Shown: positions 15,792-22,883 of the stretch, piece after piece
Numbering within the stretch: the first letter of the stretch is position 1
Layout of the letters: each line of letters begins with the position of its first letter
Assembly: GCA_937928795.1 (NCBI GenBank)
Contig: CALFWB010000124.1
Coordinates: forward strand, 1-34,044
Origin: an uncultured Anaerolineales bacterium
GTDB lineage: Bacteria; Chloroflexota; Anaerolineae; Anaerolineales; UBA4823
Length of the DNA stretch: 34,044 bases
Direction: 5' to 3'
Program-made: the position numbers and the translations under genes
Notes under the pieces: model-generated
Told to the model about the DNA's origin: nothing
What the model saw: the letters and a program-made list of their open reading frames with translations, nothing else
Database searches by the model: none

Positions 15792-15810
15792 TCTCTAAGG
15801 AGGTCTAGCC

Positions 15811-16473
15811 ATGACACTACCCGCAATGTTCATCATCAATGTTCTTATTGTCGTCATTCTGGGGGTCATTGCCCGTTTTGTCAAACTTGGCACGCAAGAA
15901 AAGGCCGAGGGATGGAATTTCGGGTTTACCAATCGGGATCTGATCCTGATGGCAGTTGTTGCTGCCATCTCTGGGGTGGTTAACACCGGAACGGGGATCC
16001 TGTGGAACGCTGCCAACGCTGCGGGTGGCCCTTTGGCAGGGGCAGCGCTGCAAGGAGCGTTTATGTGGGCTTATATCCTAGTCTTCTTCCTAGTCCGCAA
16101 ACCCGGAGCGATGTTGATCGTTGGGGTCTTGGATACAGCGGTTGAGGCTTTGTTGGGGAACCCCTCCGGAATTGCCACCATCGGTTGGGGAGTGACCCAA
16201 GGCATTGCTGCTGAAGTTGTCTTGGCAATTTGCAACTATGGCTTCTTTAACTGGTTTAGCTTGGGCTTGGCTGGGGCAGCAGCTTCGCAATTTGGCACCG
16301 TCTGGACGGCTTATCTTTTCGGTTGGGATACGACCCCCGAAGTTGTCAGCCAATATTGGGTGGCAACACCGATCAACCTGATCTCTGGCTTTATCCTCTC
16401 AGGTTTACTGGGATTAGCTTTGGGTAAAATGATCGCCCGCACCGGATTGGTGCGCGCCACACGATCTTCCTGA
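15811..16473 (+). CDS. ECF transporter substrate-binding S component, YkoE-like
   Basis: This 220-aa membrane protein has about six to seven hydrophobic helices. The run FFLVRKPGAMLIVGVLDTA, then LLGNPSGIATIGWGVTQGIAAE, is the hallmark of the YkoE family, the membrane S component of the B. subtilis YkoFEDC thiamine/HMP transporter. An extra N-terminal helix (residues 1-24) precedes the usual start region TNRDLILMAVVAAISGV. ATG at 15811 follows AAGGAGG. In B. subtilis the operon is under a thiamine (TPP) riboswitch; none is seen here. The adjacent methyltransferase pair suggests another, possibly methylated, substrate, but thiamine or a precursor remains possible. Confidence 0.85.
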   Translation: MTLPAMFIINVLIVVILGVIARFVKLGTQEKAEGWNFGFTNRDLILMAVVAAISGVVNTGTGILWNAANAAGGPLAGAALQGAFMWAYILVFFLVRKPGAMLIVGVLDTAVEALLGNPSGIATIGWGVTQGIAAEVVLAICNYGFFNWFSLGLAGAAASQFGTVWTAYLFGWDTTPEVVSQYWVATPINLISGFILSGLLGLALGKMIARTGLVRATRSS

Positions 16474-16489
16474 TCAAACGACGGTTTGC

Positions 16490-18214
16490 ATGGCTTCATC
16501 ATCGTCTGCACCGCTGGTCACCTTTGATCAGGTGACTTTCTATCATTTTGAGCGAACCAGGCCGGCTTTGAGCGAGATTAGCTTTGCTTTGCCGCGCGGT
16601 TCGCTCACCCTATTAGTCGGTCCTTCAGGCTGCGGGAAATCCACCTTGTGCATGTTGATGACTGGCATTGTCCCCCACCTGCTCGGTGGGGTTTTAAAGG
16701 GGCGGGTGCTTGTGGACGGAAAAGATGTTTCCCAAACTTCAGTGAAAGACCTTGCCCTTTCGGTAGGATTGCTCTTTCAGGACCCTGAATGGATGTTTGC
16801 TACTTTACGGGTGGAGGATGAGATCGCTTTTGGGCCCGAGAATCTCAAATTACCCAAAGAAGAAATCTATCAGCGGGTTGAAGATGCTCTAGAAACCGTT
16901 CATTTGACCCCCTTTCGTCACCAACTGGTCTGGGCACTTTCAGGTGGGCAAATCCAAAAGCTGGGGTTTGCCTCGGTTTTGGCGATGCAACCACCGTTGA
17001 TGATCTTGGATGAGCCAACCGCCAACCTTGACCCAGCCACCACCCATGCGGTGCATGAATTAATTTTGCACCTGCGCCAACAGGGCAAAACAATCGTTCT
17101 TGTCAGCAAAGATTTAGATGAATTTATCGCCGATGCTGATAACATGATTTACTTAGCCGAAGGCAAGATCATCGCTCAAGGGGAGCCGCGTCAGGTCATC
17201 CGTCAGTCCGGCTTGCATATGTTACAGGCGGGTGTTTGGCTTCCGGAACCCACCGAGATCGGTTTGTGCTTACAGGAAAAGGGAAGACTTCCAGCAGAGA
17301 CCCTACCCCTCACTGTTGCTGAAGCTAAAGAGGCATTTTCTCGTCTTTCCTTTGTTTCCCCGAAAAGCGAGATGGTGCAACCAAAAGATTTCGGGGAAGC
17401 CTTGATCGAGGCCGAAAACCTGCAATATGCCTATACTCCCAAAATCCCTGCACTGCGCGGGATTTCCTTTACAATTCGGCGGGGTGAAATTGTGGCGATC
17501 ATCGGTCAAAATGGGGCTGGCAAAAGCACGCTGGCAAAGCTCTTGGTGGGATTGTTGAAGCCAACCGGTGGAAGTTTACATCTGTTTGGCAAAGATGCAA
17601 CCCGTTGGAAGGTAGCCGAATTGGCAAATCAGATCGCTTTGGTGTTTCAAAACCCCGAGCATCAATTTTTGTGCGATACGGTTTTTGAAGAGCTTTCTTA
17701 CAGCTTATTGGCAAAAGGGATTACCGATCCCGCCGAGATTCAAGTGCGGGTGGTGGAAACATTACGTCAGTTGGATTTGCAAGACAACGCTCAAACTCAT
17801 CCTTTTGCCCTTTCAGAGGGAGCGAAACGTCGTTTGGGTGTGGCAACCATGTTGGTTGGAGGCGGCACTCAGGCCCTGATTGTCGATGAGCCGACCTACG
17901 GGCAAGATCGACGCATGACCGAAAGACTGATGAAATATATCCGTCAATTACGACAAGAAGGCATCACTGTGATCATGATTACTCACGATATGCGCTTGGT
18001 TGAAGCGCACATTGATCGTGCCATCGTAATGGCAGAGGGACGTATCCTATATGACGGTGCTCCTCAGACGCTATTCACCCTTGAGGAGGTTATACGGCAG
18101 GCGAATTTGCGCCCGACGGCGTTAAATCGCCTGCTCACCGAGTTGCGCCGGCAAGGCATGATCATTCCCCCGAATATCAACACCGTGGCAAAATTTATCG
18201 AGGCTGTCCAATGA
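16490..18214 (+). CDS. ECF transporter double ATPase, YkoD-like
   Basis: This 574-aa protein contains two ABC ATPase domains in tandem. The first (about 10-240) has GPSGCGKSTLCML, LSGGQIQKLGFA and LMILDEPTANLDP. The second (about 305-530) has GQNGAGKSTLAKLL, the variant signature LSEGAKRRLGVA and LIVDEPTYGQD. It powers the energy-coupling module with the T component encoded next. The start ATG at 16490 has only a weak ribosome site (GACGG, 16480-16484) and lies 16 bp after the S component. Its stop overlaps the T-component start (ATGA at 18211). Confidence 0.92.
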   Translation: MASSSSAPLVTFDQVTFYHFERTRPALSEISFALPRGSLTLLVGPSGCGKSTLCMLMTGIVPHLLGGVLKGRVLVDGKDVSQTSVKDLALSVGLLFQDPEWMFATLRVEDEIAFGPENLKLPKEEIYQRVEDALETVHLTPFRHQLVWALSGGQIQKLGFASVLAMQPPLMILDEPTANLDPATTHAVHELILHLRQQGKTIVLVSKDLDEFIADADNMIYLAEGKIIAQGEPRQVIRQSGLHMLQAGVWLPEPTEIGLCLQEKGRLPAETLPLTVAEAKEAFSRLSFVSPKSEMVQPKDFGEALIEAENLQYAYTPKIPALRGISFTIRRGEIVAIIGQNGAGKSTLAKLLVGLLKPTGGSLHLFGKDATRWKVAELANQIALVFQNPEHQFLCDTVFEELSYSLLAKGITDPAEIQVRVVETLRQLDLQDNAQTHPFALSEGAKRRLGVATMLVGGGTQALIVDEPTYGQDRRMTERLMKYIRQLRQEGITVIMITHDMRLVEAHIDRAIVMAEGRILYDGAPQTLFTLEEVIRQANLRPTALNRLLTELRRQGMIIPPNINTVAKFIEAVQ

Positions 18215-18987
18215 GCGAACAGCTCTTAGCTTATGTCGAAAAAACATCCCCAATTCATCGTGCCGATGCGCTGAGTAAACTGCTCTGGGTGGTGATCGTT
18301 GTCGTCGCCACTTTTCAATTTCAGACCACTCTGCCGCGGGTCGTGTTGTTTTTCGTGTTACTGTTCACTGCCTTGGTTATAGCCAGAGTGCCATTGGGTA
18401 CACTTTGGCGGGTTTCGCCTCTGATTTTTGGGGTTGCCTTTCTGTTAGGCGCTTTTCATTACGTTGTTACCAAAGGAATCACGCCTCTCTATCAGTTTGG
18501 AAGTCATGTGGTGTATCGAGAGCCGCTTGAAGCGGGCGGAGCCTACTTCTTCCGCTTAGCTATTATGGTCTTGGCTTCCTTCCTCTTGATCTGGACAACC
18601 GATACCTATCAACTAATGGTCGGATTGGCTTATCTTGGCTTGCCCTATCGGTATGCGTTTGCGATCTTCATGGCTTTGCGCTATATTCCGCTGATCCAAA
18701 GAGAGGTGGAAGCGGTGCGGGCAGCTCACGCCATTCGAGGTAAGGCTGCCCAATCGCCCTTGAAACATCGTTTTCGCTTATGGCAGAGGTATCTCTTTAC
18801 CGTGATCGTCAACGGTTTGCGCAAGGCTGAAAACACAGCGGTTGCCATTGAAGCGCGTGGCTTCGGCGCTTATCCTGAACGAACCTACTGGAAAGAATTC
18901 CGCTGGACGCGCAGCGGTTTTCTGATTATCGTGAGCTTCACCGTCTTTTGTGTGGCTTTGATCGTCTGGGAAAGAGTTTATCTTTAG
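18211..18987 (+). CDS. ECF transporter transmembrane T component, YkoC-like
   Basis: This 258-aa protein has about five to six hydrophobic helices and the two cytoplasmic coupling motifs of T components: AVRAAHAIRGKAAQ (about residues 170-183) and AIEARGFGAYP (about 211-221), each with the conserved Ala-Arg-Gly core that docks on the ATPases. It starts at ATG 18211, coupled to the preceding gene by a 4-bp overlap. It completes a one-operon ECF importer with the YkoE-like and YkoD-like proteins. Confidence 0.92.
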   Translation: MSEQLLAYVEKTSPIHRADALSKLLWVVIVVVATFQFQTTLPRVVLFFVLLFTALVIARVPLGTLWRVSPLIFGVAFLLGAFHYVVTKGITPLYQFGSHVVYREPLEAGGAYFFRLAIMVLASFLLIWTTDTYQLMVGLAYLGLPYRYAFAIFMALRYIPLIQREVEAVRAAHAIRGKAAQSPLKHRFRLWQRYLFTVIVNGLRKAENTAVAIEARGFGAYPERTYWKEFRWTRSGFLIIVSFTVFCVALIVWERVYL

Positions 18988-18989
18988 CC

Positions 18990-19499
18990 TTGAACGACTT
19001 AGAGGAGAAAATCTTCAGGCCGGAATTGGCGCCACGCACTGGTGAACGGAATGCCTGGATTTTGGCATTTCTGATGGTCATCTTGTGGTTGATTTTTAGG
19101 CTTACGGCGTGGAAATTGCCGTTTACCGGCGAGGTATTCGTGATTTTCACCTTGGGCGCAGCGCTCCTCATCAGCTTTGGCAATTGGGTGGAACGCAAAA
19201 CCGTCCTTGTTCTTACTAGTCGGGGAGTACGCTTTGAAAATGGCCTGCGCAAGGTAAGCCTTGCTTGGAAGGAGATCGAGGAAGTGCGGGTGCGCCCGGC
19301 TGTGTGGGGCAAGCGCGTGCAGGTACGAGGAAAGGGAACGCGCTTTGATTTTCACACCCTCGGGGAAGTCAAATACAAGGGGGCAGTTCAGGCAAAGACC
19401 GGCTTTGCTCAAGGAGAGGAGATCGTCCGTCAGATCGTGTTGAACAGCGGCTTGCGCATCGCCGACCAGTTGGGCGATGAGATGATCTACATGCGTTAG
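18990..19499 (+). CDS. Small membrane protein with PH-like domain
   Basis: This protein of about 169 aa has two hydrophobic helices (ILAFLMVILWLIFRL and FVIFTLGAALLISF) followed by a bacterial PH-like domain: LVLTSRGVRFENGLRKVSLAWKEIEEVRV is the strand pattern seen in DUF304/YdbT-type proteins. The start is uncertain. TTG at 18990 lies just after the T-component stop but has only a distant AAAGAG; TTG at 18948 would overlap that gene and is no better supported. It may be the last gene of the ECF operon. Its function is unknown. Confidence 0.6.
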   Translation: MNDLEEKIFRPELAPRTGERNAWILAFLMVILWLIFRLTAWKLPFTGEVFVIFTLGAALLISFGNWVERKTVLVLTSRGVRFENGLRKVSLAWKEIEEVRVRPAVWGKRVQVRGKGTRFDFHTLGEVKYKGAVQAKTGFAQGEEIVRQIVLNSGLRIADQLGDEMIYMR

Positions 19500-19903
19500 C
19501 TGGCAAAGATTCCCAATTGGCACAGATTATTCGGCGTAGCATAAGCTTCAGCTTGTGCAAACGAGACAAGAGGTTCTAGCGTGAGTTCAGATAGGACTTT
19601 GCCTTTGTCATTTCAACCAGCGCAGCGAGGAATTCGCACCTGTCATTTCGACGAGCGTAGCGAGGAGAAATCTTGAGGACCTCTCGCTGCGCTCGAAGTG
19701 ACACGCCAAATGGGACGCTGCGCTTGAGGTGACACGTCAAGAGGGTCAGGTTAGAAACGCAACGCTTTAGCCGAAGGCAAAAAGACGGAGGTTGAAAGCT
19801 CGTTGGTGTTCTTATCCACAAATGGCGCAGATTTCCTAAGACCGTTCTGCAAAATCCGCGCCATCGGCGGATGTTTGGGCAGGCTAAGCAGCTACTTAGG
19901 AAC
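19500..19903. repeat. Spacer with two direct and two inverted TGTCATTTCGACG-type repeats
   Basis: Direct copies start at 19606 (TGTCATTTCAACCAGCGCAG) and 19641 (TGTCATTTCGACGAGCGTAG), each running on into GCGAGGA. Two inverted relatives follow at about 19683-19703 (CTCGCTGCGCTCGAAGTGACA) and 19716-19735. The whole forms a long foldback between two converging genes. The same family appears at 7126. No gene is supported; the rest of the spacer has no recognisable feature. Confidence 0.6.
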
Positions 19904-20764
19904 TCATGACGACTTAACTACAGCTTCCCAAGTATAGTGGGGTTTGAACCCTAACAACCGTTCAGCTTTGCGGCAATCAAGCGGGGACATGCGCCCGCCA
20001 AAGCCCGCGCGGATCGTCGGCACGTCGGGATAATAGCGATTGACCAACTCTAGGGTGGGTTGTTTCATCAGGGTATCGGGGGCAGCAATATAAAAAGCCT
20101 CAAAGCCGGGCTGAGGATATTCCATCGCCAAGCGAAAGGCAACTGCAGTATCGCGAGCATCAATATAAGCCCACAAGTTGAAGTCATTACGCTGCTCGTC
20201 CTGCCAAGCGGCTTGCAGCTCCGAGGCGTAATCTTGCGGCTGCAAGATATAGGAGAGACGCAGACTGATAATGGACATCTGTGGCTGGCGGCGCACAAAA
20301 CCTTGGGCAAGTTCTTCGAGGACGATCTTCGATAGCCCATAGGCATCCTGCGCCAAAAGCGGGTGTTCTTCGTCAATCGGCAGATACAGTGGAGAAAAGC
20401 GCCGGAACATGAAAGGGAAACCCAAAGCCGACTCACTGCCGGCTAAGACCACTTTTTGAACGCCCAACACACAAGCCGCTTGTAAAATATTGAAGGTGGA
20501 CATCACATTGTTGCGAAAGACAACCTCGGCGGTATGCTCGCCGGGCCAGGGGATGGCTGCCAAGTGAAGCACAGCATCTTTGCCCTCCACAACGCCAAAA
20601 GCCTGACCAAGGTCGGTTAGGTCAACGTGATAGGTGCGCACCAGCGGAGAAGTCTTTTGGTCGGCGTTGATCACTTCGTAACCGTGTTCAAGAAGGTGCT
20701 CGATCACCCATTTGCCGGCTTTGCCACTGCCGCCAGTGACCAGAACGCGTTTGATTGCGGACAT
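19904..20764 (-). CDS. Extended SDR: NAD-dependent sugar epimerase/dehydratase or uronate dehydrogenase-like
   Basis: This 286-aa protein has the Rossmann motif T10-G-G-S-G-K-A-G17, a catalytic Ser near 110-112 (AGSESALG) and the Y142-x3-K146 pair (AYGLSK). The acidic residue after the second strand (NADQK) points to NAD rather than NADP. The length is close to uronate dehydrogenase (about 265-275 aa) and shorter than most sugar-nucleotide epimerases, and it neighbours a sugar-acid dehydratase, so oxidation of a uronic acid or aldose is plausible. ATG at 20764 follows AAGGAG on the minus strand. It lies 20 bp downstream of the GntR gene, in the same transcription unit. Confidence 0.8.
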   Translation of the reverse strand: MSAIKRVLVTGGSGKAGKWVIEHLLEHGYEVINADQKTSPLVRTYHVDLTDLGQAFGVVEGKDAVLHLAAIPWPGEHTAEVVFRNNVMSTFNILQAACVLGVQKVVLAGSESALGFPFMFRRFSPLYLPIDEEHPLLAQDAYGLSKIVLEELAQGFVRRQPQMSIISLRLSYILQPQDYASELQAAWQDEQRNDFNLWAYIDARDTAVAFRLAMEYPQPGFEAFYIAAPDTLMKQPTLELVNRYYPDVPTIRAGFGGRMSPLDCRKAERLLGFKPHYTWEAVVKSS

Positions 20765-20784
20765 TGCGAACTCCTTAGGTAGAA

Positions 20785-21504
20785 CTAACGCTTTAAGACC
20801 ACTGTGTATTGATAGCGGTCGGGGTGATAGACGTCGAAGGCCGTCTCGATCGGCTGATGATCGTAATCATAAAGCGTGGACTTAAGCTTGATGGCTGCGC
20901 TGCCCAGCGGCAACTGCAGCAGTTGACTGAGGCTTTCGTCAATTTGGATGGGGAACAGGGTGTGAACAGCATAGAGAAAGCGCACGCCGTATTTTTCGCT
21001 TAGCAATTGATAGAGCGAGGTTTCCACCGACCATGGTTGATCCAAAAGGTCGGGGAACAAGCGGTTGGGCGTATAGGAGGTCTCGTAGGCAACCGGTTCG
21101 CCGTTGGCAAGGCGCAAGCGCACCAGCAGGTTGACCGGCTCATCGGTGTCGATTTGTAATTCGCAGGCGATCGGCTCGGGCGCCGCTACGACCTCACGGC
21201 GCAGAATGACTCCGCCGGGCTGCATCCCGCGCGCTCGCACCGACTCACTAAATGAAGCTAAAGAAGAGCCAATTTGCACCTTAGGAGCGGAGACAAAAGT
21301 ACCTTTACCATGCTGCAAAGTGACCCAGCCCAAAGCCTGTAACTGACGCAGAGCCTCGCGCACCGAGCTCCTCCCTACATTGAGCTGGGCTGCCAGCTCT
21401 TCCACCGAGGGCAATTTTTCCCCGCTCTGAAAGCGTCCCGAGCGAATCTCCTCCAGCAACCAATTGGAGACCTCATCGGCGATATTCGTGCGAGCAATTT
21501 TCAT
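20785..21504 (-). CDS. GntR-family (HutC/UTRA) regulator of the sugar locus
   Basis: This 239-aa protein has an N-terminal GntR winged helix at about residues 5-72 (VEELAAQLNVGRSSVREALRQL, then LQHGKGTFV) and a C-terminal UTRA domain from about 80, where a sugar phosphate or related effector would bind. ATG at 21504 follows GAGGA at 6 nt. It is transcribed divergently from the dehydratase-oxidoreductase-ABC operon. The two CATCAGATG sites next to the opposing promoters are the obvious candidates for its operators, giving both autoregulation and control of the catabolic genes. Confidence 0.92.
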   Translation of the reverse strand: MKIARTNIADEVSNWLLEEIRSGRFQSGEKLPSVEELAAQLNVGRSSVREALRQLQALGWVTLQHGKGTFVSAPKVQIGSSLASFSESVRARGMQPGGVILRREVVAAPEPIACELQIDTDEPVNLLVRLRLANGEPVAYETSYTPNRLFPDLLDQPWSVETSLYQLLSEKYGVRFLYAVHTLFPIQIDESLSQLLQLPLGSAAIKLKSTLYDYDHQPIETAFDVYHPDRYQYTVVLKR

Positions 21505-21523
21505 ATTCTGTCCTCAATATCAG

Positions 21524-21536
21524 GTCATCAGATGTC
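21524..21536. promoter_or_regulatory. Operator candidate OL (GTCATCAGATGTC)
   Basis: The core CATC-A-GATG (21526-21534) is a perfect odd-length palindrome, with near-symmetric flanks. On the minus strand it occupies about +3 to +11 relative to the predicted start of the GntR transcript. The same 11-bp GTCATCAGATG occurs at 21642-21652. Confidence 0.65.
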
Positions 21537-21543
21537 TCCATTC

Positions 21544-21572
21544 ATTTTAGCCTCTTTCTTAGGGGCTGTCAA
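21544..21572 (-). promoter_or_regulatory. Promoter of the gntR-SDR unit
   Basis: On the minus strand a perfect TTGACA (21572-21567) is followed after 17 bp by TAAAAT (21549-21544). The start is predicted near 21537, about 33 nt before the GntR ATG and directly ahead of operator candidate OL. Confidence 0.78.
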
Positions 21573-21605
21573 GCAATATTTGCCCAAAAATCGCCAAATT
21601 TCTGC

Positions 21606-21634
21606 TTGACTCGCCCCTAGAAGCGTGCTATACT
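21606..21634 (+). promoter_or_regulatory. Promoter of the sugar catabolic/transport operon
   Basis: TTGACT (21606-21611) and TATACT (21629-21634) are 17 bp apart, each 5 of 6 to consensus. The start is predicted near 21641, just before operator candidate OR and about 37 nt before the dehydratase ATG. The bases around the -35 (GCTTGAC then GCCCCTA) match those of the opposing promoter. Confidence 0.78.
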
Positions 21635-21641
21635 AATTAAT

Positions 21642-21654
21642 GTCATCAGATGAT
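21642..21654. promoter_or_regulatory. Operator candidate OR (GTCATCAGATG core)
   Basis: CATCAGATG at 21644-21652 repeats the site at 21526-21534 and lies at about +4 to +12 of the plus-strand promoter. A further ATGATG half-site follows at 21655-21660. Binding here would block promoter clearance in the same way as on the other side. Confidence 0.65.
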
Positions 21655-21677
21655 ATGATGAGATTTCTTGCGGCAAG

Positions 21678-22883
21678 ATGAAGATTACTCATATCTCTAC
21701 CACACTGGTTGACGCAAATTGGCGAAACTTTACCTTCGTCCAAGTGTTTACCGACGTCGGCTTGGTCGGTCTGGGAGAGGCCACCATCCGCAGCCGCGAA
21801 CACGCCGTTGTGGGGGCAATCGAAGATATGTCCCGCGTTCTCATCGGGCAAGACCCCTTTCAAATCCAAGCCCACTGGCAGACACTTTACCAAGCCTTTC
21901 ATAAACGAGGCGGCGTGATCCTGATGGCCGCCCTCAGCGGCATTGAGATTGCTCTCTGGGATGTGCTCGGTCAAGCCTTAGGGGTGCCTATCTACCAACT
22001 CTTGGGCGGAAAGGTGCGCGAGCAGGTGCGGGTCTATAACAACGGCTGGTTTGAGCGTCTGAAAGGGTTGGACGCCCTCACCCAAGCCGCTCAACAAGCC
22101 GTCCAAGCAGGCTTTAGCGCTTTGAAATGGAACCCCTTCCACGGGGCTAATGGCTGGTTATCGGCTGCTCAGCGACGCAAAGTTATCGAAGAGGTGGAAG
22201 CTATCCGTCAGGCGGTTGGCGAGGAAGTGGACTTGATGCTTGAGGCGCATGGTTTGTTCACCCCCGCTGCTGCTGTTCAGGTTGCTAGCGATTTGGCTCC
22301 CTATCAGCCTTTTTGGCTCGAGGAACCGGTGCCGCCTGAAGATGAAACTGCCATGGCTTTTGTGCGTCAACGTTCGGCCATTCCGGTTGCGGCTGGTGAA
22401 CGCCTATATGGAAAATACGAGTTTGCCCGGCTGGTCGAAGCCCGCGCCGTCGATATCGTCCAGCCCGACATTACCTATGCCGGCGGCATTTTTGAAACCC
22501 GCTTGATCGCCGCCCTTGCCGAAGCGCATTATCTCGGCTTTGCGCCGCATAACTCCGGCAGCCCCGTTTCCACTGCGGCCGCCCTCCATCTGGCTGCCTG
22601 CACGCCGAATTTCCTCATCCTTGAATTGCCCACCAACGACGTACCCTGGCGCGCGGAGCTGGTCGAACCAATGATTGAGAATCCGTCCGAGGGACATTTA
22701 GCCCTCTTGGAGCGCCCAGGCTTGGGTGTCAAGCTTAATGAGCAAGTCGCTCGGCAGCATCCCTATCAAAACCCGGATCGCGCCTATCTCTCCGATGTGG
22801 TCACCCCTGATATGGAGCAGTTAAGGGCGCGCTTGAAGAACTTTTCACCAACCGACGAGGAAAGCGATGGTCTTGGGACTTAA
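21678..22883 (+). CDS. Enolase-superfamily sugar-acid dehydratase (galactonate dehydratase/MR subgroup)
   Basis: This 401-aa enzyme has the N-terminal capping domain and a TIM barrel. Likely metal ligands are E189 (LEAHG), E215 (FWLEEP) and E241 (AAGERLYGKYEF). The general acid/base residues are H191 next to the first ligand and H291 in APHNSGSPVSTAAA, with E316 in ILE after it. This is the galactonate-dehydratase-like arrangement: it removes water from an aldonate or uronate-type acid to give a 2-keto-3-deoxy sugar acid. The E189 position is Asp in many relatives. The start ATG at 21678 has only a weak ribosome site. It heads the operon and overlaps the AOR gene by 17 bp. The exact substrate is unknown. 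Confidence 0.87.
   Translation: MKITHISTTLVDANWRNFTFVQVFTDVGLVGLGEATIRSREHAVVGAIEDMSRVLIGQDPFQIQAHWQTLYQAFHKRGGVILMAALSGIEIALWDVLGQALGVPIYQLLGGKVREQVRVYNNGWFERLKGLDALTQAAQQAVQAGFSALKWNPFHGANGWLSAAQRRKVIEEVEAIRQAVGEEVDLMLEAHGLFTPAAAVQVASDLAPYQPFWLEEPVPPEDETAMAFVRQRSAIPVAAGERLYGKYEFARLVEARAVDIVQPDITYAGGIFETRLIAALAEAHYLGFAPHNSGSPVSTAAALHLAACTPNFLILELPTNDVPWRAELVEPMIENPSEGHLALLERPGLGVKLNEQVARQHPYQNPDRAYLSDVVTPDMEQLRARLKNFSPTDEESDGLGT

Noticed and set aside
15639..15810. Possible TPP riboswitch before the YkoE-like gene
   Set aside because: The conserved CTGAGA and related THI-box segments are absent, and the likely leader from the promoter at 15763-15791 is far too short to hold one.
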